From the NCBI RefSeq assembly GCF_003584105.1, contig NZ_QXFO01000024.1:186001-250000 (forward strand): 64,000 nt of DNA, in the 5' to 3' direction. The notes below the pieces were generated by a model. That model worked only from the letters and a program-made list of their open reading frames with translations, made no database searches and was not told the DNA's origin. The stretch is from Flagellimonas taeanensis (lineage in GTDB: Bacteria > Bacteroidota > Bacteroidia > Flavobacteriales > Flavobacteriaceae). Within the stretch, counting starts at the first letter, position 1. Each line of letters starts with the position of its first letter. Below, one piece after another: positions 52,401 to 61,656 of this stretch. The translations under genes were made by a program, and so were the position numbers.

Positions 52401-53453
52401 ATGATTCAAATACAAGTTCCGGCACGTATCTGCTTTTATGGGGACCATCAAGATTATTTGGGACTTCCGGTAATTGCAGGTGCCATAGATCGATATATCA
52501 ACATAACGGCCCGGCCCAATGCCGAAGGAAAATTTGTTCTGAAACTCCTTGATCTGGGAGAAGAAGACTTCATTGCCTTGGACGATGACCTAAAAAATGT
52601 CCGGCCCGGTGATTTTTTCCGTTCGGCCATGGCCGTTTTGAAGAATGAAGGGTTTCGTTACAGGCAAGGCTATACCGTCGAAATCTCGGGGAATATTCCG
52701 GTAAATGCAGGTCTTTCCAGTTCCTCGGCCTTGTTGGTGGCCTGGATTCGTTTTTTGGTGGCCATCAATGTTAAATTGGATGAAACAACCGATTTTCAAG
52801 TAGGTAGATGGGCCTATGAAGCCGAAGTAGTTTTCTTCGATTCCCCAGGCGGATTGATGGACCAATATACCATTGCGCAGCGCGGTTTGCTCTACATCGA
52901 TACAGAAAGTGGAAAAAGTGAACGGTTGGTGGGGAACATGGGACAATTGCTGGTGGCGGAATCGGGCTTGGCCAAAAAGACCCTCGAAGTGCTCAAGAAT
53001 GCCCGTGTCTATGCCCAAAACGCGGTCGATGCCGTGAAAAGGAGCCATCCCGAATTTGTTTTGAAGGAATCTGTGTTGGGCGATTATCAAAAATACCTGG
53101 AATCGGTTCCCAATGAATTTCAGGACCATTGGTATGCGGCCATCCATAACTATCAAATCACCCTCGAAGCCAAGGAGGAGTTGCAAAAGGAACTGCCCGA
53201 CCTTCAAAAATTGGGGGATTTGATGAACAGTCACCAAAAAATCCTTCAGGAACAGATCCAGAATACTCCCGCTGAAATGGTGCGGATGATGGAAGCAGCC
53301 AGAAGGGCAGGGGCCATTGGGGCAAAAACCATAGGTTCTGGCGGTGGTGGCTGTATGGTGGCCATGGTCACTGGCGATGTCAAGGAAAAAGTACGGGAAG
53401 CGTTTCTGAATGCCGGTGCCAAAGCAGTGTACGAAGTTGAAATAACAGCATAA
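52401..53453 (+). CDS. GHMP-family sugar kinase
   Basis: A 350-residue kinase. The galactokinase-like N-terminal motif is GDHQDY (14-19, compare GEHTDY). The ATP-binding PVNAGLSSSSAL is at 100-111 and the C-terminal GAKTIGSGGGGCMV is complete. It most likely phosphorylates a free sugar at C1, in this context perhaps GalNAc or another hexosamine. It lies 7 bases after the GH109-like gene and 5 bases before the nucleotidyltransferase gene. Confidence 0.9.
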   Translation: MIQIQVPARICFYGDHQDYLGLPVIAGAIDRYINITARPNAEGKFVLKLLDLGEEDFIALDDDLKNVRPGDFFRSAMAVLKNEGFRYRQGYTVEISGNIPVNAGLSSSSALLVAWIRFLVAINVKLDETTDFQVGRWAYEAEVVFFDSPGGLMDQYTIAQRGLLYIDTESGKSERLVGNMGQLLVAESGLAKKTLEVLKNARVYAQNAVDAVKRSHPEFVLKESVLGDYQKYLESVPNEFQDHWYAAIHNYQITLEAKEELQKELPDLQKLGDLMNSHQKILQEQIQNTPAEMVRMMEAARRAGAIGAKTIGSGGGGCMVAMVTGDVKEKVREAFLNAGAKAVYEVEITA

Positions 53454-53458
53454 CGAAG

Positions 53459-54292
53459 ATGGAAAACAATAGTTTGGTGATCATGGTAGGAGGGGCTTCG
53501 TCCCGAATGAAAAGAAGTCTGTCATCAGATCGGGAAAACAAGGGTGTGATGGATCACATTCCGCATAAAAGCCTTATTCCCGTTGGAAAAAACGGAAAGC
53601 CTTTTTTGTTTTATCTGGTCAGGAATGCCAAGGAGGCGGGTTATGAAAACCTCTATTTGATCACCAGTCCTGGGAATAAGGCTTTCAAAAACCTAGTGGA
53701 CGAAGGTGGTTTGCCATCTGGACTGCAGGTGTTCATAGCCATTCAACAAGTCCCCGGGGAAAGGGAAAAGCCCTTGGGCACGGCGGATGCACTTCAGCAA
53801 TGTTTGGACCAATATCCAGTGCTCAAAAATTCCACTTTCACGGTCTGCAACGGGGACAATTTGTATTCCGTAGGGGCCCTCAAAGATTTGAGGGGTGAAA
53901 GAAAAGCAGCCAATGCACTTATCAGCTATGCCAGTTCCGGATTTGAGTTTACGGACGAGCGTATCTCGAAATTTGCGGTCATGGATATTTCCGAAGATGG
54001 TTTTTTGAAGAAAATTATTGAAAAACCGTCCGCACAGGAGATTCCCAATTATATGGATGATACAGGGGAACTCAGGGTGAGTATGAACATTTTCAGTTTT
54101 TACGGCACGGACATCTATCCCTATTTGCAAAATTGTCCCCTAGATCCGGTCCGGGACGAGAAGGAGTTGCCCAAGGCTGTAGGCAATTTGGTGGTGGACG
54201 ACCCACAAAGTGTGCTCTGTATTCCACGTTTGGAACACATTCCGGACCTGACCGATGCCAACGATATCCAATTATTCAAAAATTTGGAGTAA
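53459..54292 (+). CDS. Sugar-phosphate nucleotidyltransferase
   Basis: A 277-residue NTP-transferase. The nucleotide loop appears as MVGGASSRM, differing from the usual G-x-G-T-R-x, and the substrate motifs KPLGTADALQQC and CNGDN are present. It probably joins a sugar-1-phosphate, made by the adjacent kinase, to a nucleotide, yielding a UDP- or other NDP-sugar. This completes a Leloir-type activation pair. Exact substrate and nucleotide are not fixed. Confidence 0.9.
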   Translation: MENNSLVIMVGGASSRMKRSLSSDRENKGVMDHIPHKSLIPVGKNGKPFLFYLVRNAKEAGYENLYLITSPGNKAFKNLVDEGGLPSGLQVFIAIQQVPGEREKPLGTADALQQCLDQYPVLKNSTFTVCNGDNLYSVGALKDLRGERKAANALISYASSGFEFTDERISKFAVMDISEDGFLKKIIEKPSAQEIPNYMDDTGELRVSMNIFSFYGTDIYPYLQNCPLDPVRDEKELPKAVGNLVVDDPQSVLCIPRLEHIPDLTDANDIQLFKNLE

Positions 54293-54345
54293 CTTCATGG
54301 TGCACAGCCCCATACTTGCAGCGAGTAAAATTTTAAACTTTTGGA

Positions 54346-55614
54346 ATGGAATCGTATGCAACGGCATTGTTATATGCCACTCCCTTTTTTATAGGTCTGG
54401 TACTTTTCGAAGTGCTCTACGGCCGTTTTGTGAAAAACCAGAAGCACAACTTGATGGATACCGTGAGCAGCCTCAGCTCTGGATTGACCAATGTGGTAAA
54501 AGATTCTTTGGGGCTTGTACTCGTCTTGGTCAGCTATCCATTTTTATTGGAACATTTGGCGCTTACCGAGATCAAGGCAAGTTGGCTGGTCTGGGTGGTG
54601 GCCTTCATAGTGCTTGATTTTGCGGGGTATTGGAACCATCGGCTCAGCCACCACATCAATTTTTTCTGGAACCAGCATGTCATTCACCACAGCAGTGAAG
54701 AATTCAATCTGGCCTGTGCCCTTCGGCAGCCCATTTCCAATCTTTTGGGCTATTATGCGCTGCTGTTGATCCCTGCTGCTCTTCTTGGAGTTCCGCATGA
54801 GGTCATCGCTGTTTTGGCGCCCATCCATCTTTTTGCCCAGTTTTGGTACCATACCCAACATATCGGAAAAATGGGATGGTTGGAGTACGTGATCGTTACC
54901 CCTTCGCAGCATCGGGTTCATCATGCCATCAACAAGGAATACATCGACAAGAACCTAGGGCAGATATTTTGCATTTGGGACAGGATGTTCGGAACATTCC
55001 AGGAGGAGTTGGATGAGGTACCGCCCCAATATGGTGTCTTGAAACCTGCCAACACGTGGAATCCCATCATCATCAATTTTCAGCATTTGTGGCGACTTAT
55101 GAAGGATGCATGGCGGACCAAGAGTTATTGGGACAAACTGAGGATTTGGTTCATGCCCACTGGGTGGCGACCTGCGGATGTGAAGGAATCCCATCCGGTG
55201 GAAATCATTGAGGATGTCTATAATTTCGAGAAATACAGGCCTGAAGCATCCAACTCGCTCAAGGCATATGCATTGTTCCAATTAATATTGACCACAGTTC
55301 TGATGCTCTTTATGTTCTACAACTATTCCAATATAGGTTTTGATGGACTTTTGCTGTTCGGGGGCTTTGTTTTTGTCGGGGTCTATGGGTACACGACCTT
55401 GATGGACCGAAAAAAATATGCTGTCTGGATCGAAGTGTTCCGGGGAGTGGCGGGGCTGGCCTTGATTTTCTTCACCAAGGATTGGTTCGGGATCGATTCT
55501 TTTTTGCCAATGGCCAGTTATTCAGTGGCAATCTATTTTTTGATCACCATTTTTGGTGGGGTCTATTTCACCTATTTTGAAAGGCCATATGAGGCGACCA
55601 ATTTGGCGTCTTAA
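54346..55614 (+). CDS. Sterol desaturase / fatty acid hydroxylase-family membrane protein
   Basis: A 422-residue membrane di-iron enzyme. The histidine boxes HRLSHH (98-103), HVIHHS (111-116) and HRVHHA (about 203-208) are complete, as in alkylglycerol monooxygenase and C-5 sterol desaturase families. About seven hydrophobic helices lie around and after them; the C-terminal third holds further membrane helices. It likely oxidises a lipid acyl or alkyl chain. It converges with the acyl-CoA-binding protein gene (4-base overlap). Confidence 0.9.
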   Translation: MESYATALLYATPFFIGLVLFEVLYGRFVKNQKHNLMDTVSSLSSGLTNVVKDSLGLVLVLVSYPFLLEHLALTEIKASWLVWVVAFIVLDFAGYWNHRLSHHINFFWNQHVIHHSSEEFNLACALRQPISNLLGYYALLLIPAALLGVPHEVIAVLAPIHLFAQFWYHTQHIGKMGWLEYVIVTPSQHRVHHAINKEYIDKNLGQIFCIWDRMFGTFQEELDEVPPQYGVLKPANTWNPIIINFQHLWRLMKDAWRTKSYWDKLRIWFMPTGWRPADVKESHPVEIIEDVYNFEKYRPEASNSLKAYALFQLILTTVLMLFMFYNYSNIGFDGLLLFGGFVFVGVYGYTTLMDRKKYAVWIEVFRGVAGLALIFFTKDWFGIDSFLPMASYSVAIYFLITIFGGVYFTYFERPYEATNLAS

Positions 55615-55874
55615 AGTGTCCTTATTTCCGAATTGACAAGTTCAATGTATTTTTCCATGGCCTCTTTTCGGCCCATGTTCTTTGCTTGAAACAATGCATT
55701 GGCCTTAAAGGCATTGATCAATGGTGTCCTGCTGCCTGGATTGTCAAAATTTCGGTTGGCAATCTTGAAGTAGGCATACAGTTTCAATAGAAGATCCGCG
55801 GGCAAGGGCTCGGTGTAGTCGTTTACAAAGGCCACTGCCTCATCAAATTTTTTATGTAAAGCTTCGTCAATCAT
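55611..55874 (-). CDS. Acyl-CoA-binding protein
   Basis: An 87-residue four-helix ACBP. The signature LKLYAYFKIANRN and the C-terminal AMEKYIELVNSEI match the family, which binds long-chain acyl-CoA in the cytosol. Such proteins are rare in bacteria outside Bacteroidota and some other groups. Its start lies inside psd (8-base overlap), so it is coupled to phospholipid synthesis genes. Confidence 0.93.
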   Translation of the reverse strand: MIDEALHKKFDEAVAFVNDYTEPLPADLLLKLYAYFKIANRNFDNPGSRTPLINAFKANALFQAKNMGRKEAMEKYIELVNSEIRTL

Positions 55875-56532
55875 CTTCTCTTCTTACAGATGCAATACAG
55901 GTTTTGGCCCCGGTCACTTTTTGGTTCAGTTTTACGGTGATGTTGCAATTCAAGGGCAATAAAAGATCTACCCTTGATCCAAACTTGATGAAGCCGGCAT
56001 CTTCACCCTGCGTTACTTGTTCGCCCTCTTCCGCATAATTGACAATACGCCTCGCCATGGCACCGGCAATCTGTCGGTACCCGATCTCGCCGAATTTAGG
56101 GGTATGTAGAACTACAGTGGTACGTTCGTTCTCGGTACTGGATTTGGGGTGCCAGGCCACCAAATATTTCCCAGGATGGTATTTGGAATAGGTTACGGTC
56201 CCGCTGGCTGGGTATCGGGTGACATGCACGTTTACGGGTGACATGAAAATGGAGACCTGTCTTCTCCGTTCCTTAAAATATTCAGGTTCGTCCACTTCCT
56301 CTATGACCACGACCTTGCCGTCCACAGGTGCCAAGATCTCATCAAAGTTGGGTGTCACGGGTCTTTTGGGGTTCCTGAAAAACTGGAGGATGGCGATCAG
56401 GATAAAAAGGGCGGCAATCTGTATGGTGAACCGGGCCCATTCCACATCTATCAAATACTGTGCGGCGAATATGGCGGCGACCACAAGAAAAAAAGTAAAA
56501 ATGACTATTTTTTGACCCTCTTTATGAAACAT
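55867..56532 (-). CDS. psd: Phosphatidylserine decarboxylase
   Basis: A 221-residue pyruvoyl enzyme that makes phosphatidylethanolamine. An N-terminal membrane anchor (about residues 10-50) is followed by the catalytic domain; the self-cleavage site is at FGSR (IKFGSRVDLL), where Ser becomes the pyruvoyl group. It is the short archaetidylserine-type form. The start overlaps cdsA by 11 bases. Confidence 0.95.
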   Translation of the reverse strand: MFHKEGQKIVIFTFFLVVAAIFAAQYLIDVEWARFTIQIAALFILIAILQFFRNPKRPVTPNFDEILAPVDGKVVVIEEVDEPEYFKERRRQVSIFMSPVNVHVTRYPASGTVTYSKYHPGKYLVAWHPKSSTENERTTVVLHTPKFGEIGYRQIAGAMARRIVNYAEEGEQVTQGEDAGFIKFGSRVDLLLPLNCNITVKLNQKVTGAKTCIASVRREDD

Positions 56533-57325
56533 AGGAGAAAATATTAAGTATCAAATATGCAAATGGTGAAGCAAACACCAAGCTGTCCAATCGGTCCCAA
56601 ACCCCACCATGACCGGGAAGGATGGCACCACTGTCCTTCACTCCCGCCATACGTTTGAATTTGGATTCCAATAAATCGCCAAGGCTTCCCGCAACCACGA
56701 TCAGGGTGGCCATTGCCATCCATTCCATTAAACTAAGTTTGGTTTCGTACCAAGATAGGATGTATGCGGCCACCAGTGCAAAAATAAGACCTCCTACAGA
56801 ACCTTCAATGGTTTTTTTTGGGGAAACTGCAGGGAACAATTTTGTTCTGCCCAAGGCCCTCCCCACCAAATAGGCAAAAGTATCGTTGACCCAGATCAGG
56901 ATAAAGATACCCATGATCAAAAATTGGGCAAAGGCATCATCCTTATAGGGGATCATAGTCAGGAAGATACATCCGCCACCAATGTAGAAAACGGCAATGA
57001 TGAATTTTTGGAGCTCAGTGAACTCTCTTGGTCTTTTGGAGAAAAGAAAGGCGAGAAGCGCCAAGTCCACCGTTATGGTCAGTAGCATGAGAAGGGTAAC
57101 CAGTGCACCGTCCCGAACAAGATAAATGAATATCCACCACAACGCCAGATAGGCTATAAAGATATAGTATCCCTTAAGCTTTACGATCCGTTTGAATTCG
57201 TACAGGCAAGCCAGTCCAAAAGCCATGAAGAGGAAGTCAAAGGCATCCGAACTTAAAAAAACCGCTCCCAAGAGAAGCACCACATAGATGACCCCCGTTA
57301 TGGAGCGCCTTAAAATTTCTTTCAT
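56522..57325 (-). CDS. cdsA: Phosphatidate cytidylyltransferase
   Basis: A 267-residue polytopic membrane enzyme that makes CDP-diacylglycerol from phosphatidate and CTP. The CDS signature is at the C-terminus: GDLLESKFKRMAGVKDSG followed by LPGHGGVWDRLDSL. SPKKTIEGSVGG is the conserved loop. About eight hydrophobic helices. It starts 3 bases before the LUD-domain gene's stop and leads into psd. Confidence 0.96.
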   Translation of the reverse strand: MKEILRRSITGVIYVVLLLGAVFLSSDAFDFLFMAFGLACLYEFKRIVKLKGYYIFIAYLALWWIFIYLVRDGALVTLLMLLTITVDLALLAFLFSKRPREFTELQKFIIAVFYIGGGCIFLTMIPYKDDAFAQFLIMGIFILIWVNDTFAYLVGRALGRTKLFPAVSPKKTIEGSVGGLIFALVAAYILSWYETKLSLMEWMAMATLIVVAGSLGDLLESKFKRMAGVKDSGAILPGHGGVWDRLDSLVFASPFAYLILNIFSYVS

Positions 57326-57328
57326 GTA

Positions 57329-57937
57329 CTAGTAGTCTTCCAGGAGTAAAAGATAGACATTTTTTGAGGCACTTCCATAGGAAAGGAAATCGTCCTTGTT
57401 CTCCGGTGTGGGTTGAAAATGCTTTAGTGTGGTGATATTGTTGGGAATATCTTTTCTATATTTTTCCTTGATGATCTTGAGTGCCCCGCTGATGGAGTCC
57501 ACCAACTGACTGGTGGTGGCAAACACGATCAAGTTGGAGGGGAGTTCGTCCAATTTCTTTTCCTTGATCTGGTTGGAGCACACCAAAATGGAGCCGTTGT
57601 GGGCGACAAGGTGTTCGCAGGTGGTGAAGAAAATATCACTTTCCTGCCTTTTGTCGGTAAATTCAAGTTTTTCTGAGGCAAAGCGGCTCTCCAGTCTGGG
57701 ATTGAGGGAGTAAAGCATATGGTTTTGCCAGTCGTTCTCCGAAATGATATTTTTCAACGCTTCGGATATTTCTGAAAAATCCTCGCAATAGATGAACTTG
57801 CCCCCGTTTTTCTTGAAATAGATCGTAAACTTTTCGTCAATGGGAATTTTCAGATCGGGCATATGGTCTCCACGGGTTTCCAAAGTTTCCTTGGAAACCT
57901 TTTTTCCTCCTCCGAAAATCTTCTTAAAAACTCCCAT
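57329..57937 (-). CDS. LUD-domain protein
   Basis: A 202-residue protein of the LUD (LutC-like) family. It begins MGVFKKIFGGGKK, a basic start that may bind membranes, and carries CEHLVAHNGSILVCSNQIKE and LIVFATTSQLVDSISGAL. LutB and LutA partners of lactate oxidation are absent, so a lactate role is unlikely. Its position between ftsH and cdsA is, from memory, conserved in Bacteroidota. Function is unknown. Confidence 0.85.
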   Translation of the reverse strand: MGVFKKIFGGGKKVSKETLETRGDHMPDLKIPIDEKFTIYFKKNGGKFIYCEDFSEISEALKNIISENDWQNHMLYSLNPRLESRFASEKLEFTDKRQESDIFFTTCEHLVAHNGSILVCSNQIKEKKLDELPSNLIVFATTSQLVDSISGALKIIKEKYRKDIPNNITTLKHFQPTPENKDDFLSYGSASKNVYLLLLEDY

Positions 57938-57977
57938 TTAACGTATCGAGTGCATTTTTCCTATTTCAGTTTGAACG

Positions 57978-59939
57978 CTATTGATCGTCCAGCTTATCGG
58001 CAGGTTCCAGTTTCTCCTCCTCTTTTTCAAAAGGCCTTCTGCCAAAAATCTTTTCCAAATCGTCCTTAAAGATAACTTCTTTTTCCAAAAGCCTGTCAGC
58101 AAGCTCGGTAAGTTTGTCCTTATTGTCGGCCAATAATTTAATGGCTCTTTGGTATTGCTCTTCTATCATTTTGGAAATTTCCTGATCGATCCGTTGGGCG
58201 GTCTCCTCGCTATATGGCTTGGTAAACCCATATTCGTTCTGGCCGGATGAATCGTAATAGGTAATGTTCCCCAGTTTGTCGTTGAGACCATATATGGTGA
58301 CCATGGCCCTGGCCTGTTTGGTCACTTTTTCCAAATCGCTCAAAGCTCCTGTGGAAATCTTATCGAAGATGACCTTCTCAGCGGCCCTTCCTCCCATGGT
58401 GGCACACATTTCGTCCAACATCTGTTCCGGACGAACGATCAAGCGCTCTTCGGGTAGGTACCAAGCTGCTCCCAACGATTGTCCGCGTGGAACTATGGTG
58501 ACCTTCACCAAAGGTGCGGCATGCTCCAACATCCAGCTTACGGTGGCGTGACCGGCTTCGTGGTATGCAATGGTCTTTTTCTCTTCGGGGGTAATGATTT
58601 TGTTCTTTTTCTCCAAACCACCGACAATCCTGTCCACGGCGTCGAGGAAATCCTGCTTGGTCACCGCCTTTTTCTCTTTACGGGCAGCAATAAGGGCAGC
58701 CTCGTTACATACGTTGGCGATGTCAGCACCTGAGAAACCTGGGGTCTGTTTGGCCAAAAAGTCCAAGTCCAATGTCTCCGCGGTCTTGATGGGGCGCAAG
58801 TGCACCTCAAAAATCTCTTTTCTTTCGTTTAGATCGGGAAGGTCCACATAAATCTGACGGTCAAAACGTCCGGCACGCATCAAGGCTTTGTCCAATACAT
58901 CGGCACGGTTGGTGGCGGCCAATACGATGACGTTGGTATTGGTTCCGAAACCATCCATCTCGGTGAGCAATTGGTTCAAGGTGTTCTCGCGCTCATCGTT
59001 GGAGCCTGTAAAGTTGTTCTTGCCCCTGGCACGTCCAATGGCATCTATCTCATCAATGAAGATGATGGCAGGTGACTTGTCCTTGGCCTGTTTGAAGAGG
59101 TCACGTACCCTAGAGGCACCAACACCCACGAACATTTCCACGAAATCGGAACCGGACAGTGAGAAGAAGGGCACTTTGGCCTCTCCGGCCACGGCCTTGG
59201 CCAAAAGGGTCTTACCTGTTCCCGGAGGTCCTACCAAAAGGGCTCCCTTGGGTATTTTTCCTCCGAGAGAGGTGTATTTATCAGGGTTTTTAAGGAATTC
59301 CACAATCTCTTGCACTTCTTCCTTGGCACCCTCCAATCCAGCCACATCCTTAAAGGATGTGCGGGTATCGGTCTTTTCATCAAATAGTTTGGCCTTGGAT
59401 TTTCCGATGTTGAAGATCTGTCCTCCGGCACCTCCCCCGGCACCTCCTGACATCCTACGCATCAAATAGATCCAAATGGCAATAATCAGCGCAAAAGGTA
59501 ACAAGGACAGCAATAGATCGCCCAGGACATTGGATTCGGTGTCGAATTCCACAATGGTGTCCAGGTTGTTCTCTTTCTTGATCTCCGTGATCTCGTTCTG
59601 GAAAATCTGTAGGTCCCCATAGTCCAGGATATACTGTGGCATTAAACTGGAGGAAGGGAAAAGGGGTTTTTTGGCCACACCCTTGTGCACATCTTTGTTG
59701 AGGGCCTCTTCGGTGAGATACACCTTGGCCTGTCGGGTATTAGTGATGATGACGATCTTGGAGATGTCACCATTGCGTAAAAATTCCTGTAGTTCTGAAG
59801 TCGTGGTTTTCTCGGTACTGGAGAAACTACTTCCTCCAAAGAACTGGAAGCCTATGATCAGGGCGATGACCACGCCGTATATCCACCACGAACTGAAACG
59901 GGGTTTCTTAGGGGTATTTGGATTGTTTTCTTTTGCCAT
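57978..59939 (-). CDS. ftsH: ATP-dependent zinc metalloprotease FtsH
   Basis: A 653-residue membrane protease; [12 protein letters not shown] is chosen as start because it follows the rsfS stop by 5 bases, and an ATG 54 bases further upstream would overlap rsfS. Two membrane helices (about 20-34 and 142-160) flank a periplasmic domain. The AAA module has GPPGTGKT (237-244) and [11 protein letters not shown]; the zinc site HEAGH is at 460-464. It degrades misfolded membrane proteins and regulators. Confidence 0.98.
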   Translation of the reverse strand: MAKENNPNTPKKPRFSSWWIYGVVIALIIGFQFFGGSSFSSTEKTTTSELQEFLRNGDISKIVIITNTRQAKVYLTEEALNKDVHKGVAKKPLFPSSSLMPQYILDYGDLQIFQNEITEIKKENNLDTIVEFDTESNVLGDLLLSLLPFALIIAIWIYLMRRMSGGAGGGAGGQIFNIGKSKAKLFDEKTDTRTSFKDVAGLEGAKEEVQEIVEFLKNPDKYTSLGGKIPKGALLVGPPGTGKTLLAKAVAGEAKVPFFSLSGSDFVEMFVGVGASRVRDLFKQAKDKSPAIIFIDEIDAIGRARGKNNFTGSNDERENTLNQLLTEMDGFGTNTNVIVLAATNRADVLDKALMRAGRFDRQIYVDLPDLNERKEIFEVHLRPIKTAETLDLDFLAKQTPGFSGADIANVCNEAALIAARKEKKAVTKQDFLDAVDRIVGGLEKKNKIITPEEKKTIAYHEAGHATVSWMLEHAAPLVKVTIVPRGQSLGAAWYLPEERLIVRPEQMLDEMCATMGGRAAEKVIFDKISTGALSDLEKVTKQARAMVTIYGLNDKLGNITYYDSSGQNEYGFTKPYSEETAQRIDQEISKMIEEQYQRAIKLLADNKDKLTELADRLLEKEVIFKDDLEKIFGRRPFEKEEEKLEPADKLDDQ

Positions 59940-59944
59940 TTTTT

Positions 59945-60322
59945 TTAAGAATTGTAGCTGCTCTCCACCATCGTTACCTTGGCATCTCCCCAAAGTCCTT
60001 CAATGTCGTAGAATTCCCTGATGTGTTTTTGAAATACATGAACCACCACATTTACATAGTCCATCAATACCCATTCTGCGTTTTCGGAACCTTCAATGTG
60101 CCAAGGCTTGTCTTGGATGGCCTTGCTTACGGTTTTTTGGATAGAGGAAACAATTGCATTGACATGCGTGTTGGAAGTACCGTTGCAGATTATGAAGTAG
60201 TCACAAACTGTGTTTTCGATTTCCCTTAGGTCCAGTAGATTGATATCAACCCCCTTTACGTCTTCTATCCCGTGCAAAATCAAGGCAATCAGTTCATCTG
60301 CGCTGGCTTTCGTTTTCTGCAT
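59945..60322 (-). CDS. rsfS: Ribosome silencing factor RsfS
   Basis: A 125-residue Iojap/RsfS protein that binds ribosomal protein L14 and blocks subunit joining in starving cells. The motifs VKGVDINLLDLREIENTVCD and NGTSNTHVNAI plus WVLMDYVNVVVHVFQ are complete. It starts the minus-strand run rsfS-ftsH-LUD-cdsA-psd-acbP and is divergent from birA. Confidence 0.96.
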   Translation of the reverse strand: MQKTKASADELIALILHGIEDVKGVDINLLDLREIENTVCDYFIICNGTSNTHVNAIVSSIQKTVSKAIQDKPWHIEGSENAEWVLMDYVNVVVHVFQKHIREFYDIEGLWGDAKVTMVESSYNS

Positions 60323-60341
60323 TCAAAAATTTTAGTTTTTA

Positions 60342-60349
60342 CAAAGTTA
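60342..60349 (-). promoter_or_regulatory. Predicted -7 box of the rsfS operon
   Basis: TAACTTTG on the minus strand, an exact TAnnTTTG box, 20 bases before the rsfS start codon. Confidence 0.4.
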
Positions 60350-60404
60350 TATTTTTTTTGTTTTCTTAGCCTTAGTTTTTAACAAATCGATAAGGCGTAC
60401 CACA

Positions 60405-61151
60405 TTGGGAGAACATACTCGGATAATCAAACTTGATGCCACGGATTCCACGAACGTATTCTTAAAGGAACTGTTACAGTCTTCCGGCCCATTGGAAGAT
60501 TACACTACCATAGTGGCCACCAAACAACTTAAGGGTAGGGGACAGATGGGTTCTGCTTGGGAATCTGAAGGAGGTAAAAATTTGACATTCAGTGTTTTAA
60601 AGTGCTTTGATTCGTTGCGGGCAGAGCAGCAGTTTTTGTTGAACATAGGGGTGTCATTAGCGGTCTGCGATGCTTTGGAGGCGTATGAAATACCCAATTT
60701 GAAGGTGAAATGGCCCAACGACATTATGTCAGGTTCCTTTAAAATCTGCGGCATTTTGATCGAGAATGCCCTAAAAGGGCAGTGGGTGCAACATTCGATC
60801 ATTGGGATTGGGCTGAACGTGAACCAAGAACGTTTTGAAAATCTGGACAGGGCGGCCTCCCTAAAATCCATTACTGGCCATTTTTATGATCTGGACGGAC
60901 TTCTGAACCAAATCCTGGAAAAATTACAGGGGCATTTGGATGTTATGGAAGGGAAAACGATGGCCCAACTTTTGCCAAGCTATGAAAAACATCTGTTCAG
61001 GAAGGACAAACCTTCCACTTTTACCGATGCCGATGGCGAACTGTTCATGGGATTCATCCGTGGGGTATCATCCACGGGCAAGCTCGTTGTGGAACTTGAA
61101 GATCGAATCTTCAAGGAATTTGACCTGAAGGAGGTGACTTTGCTCTACTGA
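60405..61151 (+). CDS. birA: Biotin--[acetyl-CoA-carboxylase] ligase
   Basis: A 248-residue biotin protein ligase without an N-terminal DNA-binding domain, so it does not act as repressor. The catalytic motif is KGRGQMGSAWES; KWPNDIM and GIGLNVNQ are further signatures. The first usable start is a TTG at 60405; no ATG lies upstream in this frame before the divergent rsfS promoter region. It modifies biotin carboxyl carrier proteins. Confidence 0.93.
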   Translation: MGEHTRIIKLDATDSTNVFLKELLQSSGPLEDYTTIVATKQLKGRGQMGSAWESEGGKNLTFSVLKCFDSLRAEQQFLLNIGVSLAVCDALEAYEIPNLKVKWPNDIMSGSFKICGILIENALKGQWVQHSIIGIGLNVNQERFENLDRAASLKSITGHFYDLDGLLNQILEKLQGHLDVMEGKTMAQLLPSYEKHLFRKDKPSTFTDADGELFMGFIRGVSSTGKLVVELEDRIFKEFDLKEVTLLY

Positions 61152-61167
61152 ATTGTTGTTTGGTTTC

Positions 61168-61192
61168 AGGGACTTGGCACTTCCCTTTTTTG
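61168..61192 (+). terminator. Weak terminator behind birA
   Basis: Short stem AGGGA / TCCCT with a 9-base loop followed by six T. Confidence 0.5.
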
Positions 61193-61254
61193 AACTTGAT
61201 GTTTGAACTTGAATGAAACACTGTCAGATGTCACTGATCTGCCTTCAACTTCTA

Positions 61255-61647
61255 TTACATTTTGCCCAAGTTTTTGGAAAGGGTCTCCATGAAATTGGTG
61301 ATGGGCGATTTGATCATCATGGCCATCATGGCATTGAACTGACCTTCGAAACTCAATCCGACCTCACTTTCATTTTCACCCAAAGAGGTAATGTCCGCAG
61401 TCAGGGTAAAGGGCAGTTTATCACTGGCAGCGCCCAAGACCACTTTGTTGTTGGGGCTTTGCTCCTTCAACCTAAGAACGATTTCCGGCATGCCCTTTAG
61501 GGCAAATTTGAAGGTGTTTTCATCCAGAACCTCAAACTTGTCGATGTTGTCTGGCATCAGGGTCTCAAAGTTTTTGATGTCCGTGAGGAAGTCAAATATG
61601 TCCTTATCGTTCTTGGATACTTTCTTTTTGGAGGTCTCTATGTGCAT
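61255..61647 (-). CDS. SRPBCC-family protein
   Basis: A 130-residue START/SRPBCC-like protein of the CoxG or polyketide-cyclase type (VSKNDKDIFDFLTDIKNFET, CoxG-like GMPEIVLRLKEQ). It has no signal peptide and a hydrophobic-cavity fold that binds lipids or other small ligands. It lies 9 bases downstream of pyrE on the same strand; a link to pyrimidine synthesis is not known. Confidence 0.85.
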   Translation of the reverse strand: MHIETSKKKVSKNDKDIFDFLTDIKNFETLMPDNIDKFEVLDENTFKFALKGMPEIVLRLKEQSPNNKVVLGAASDKLPFTLTADITSLGENESEVGLSFEGQFNAMMAMMIKSPITNFMETLSKNLGKM

Positions 61648-61656
61648 GGTGTTCGT

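Noticed and set aside
57329-57937. LUD protein named LutC with a lactate role.
   Set aside because: LutA and LutB are absent and the neighbours are lipid and protease genes.
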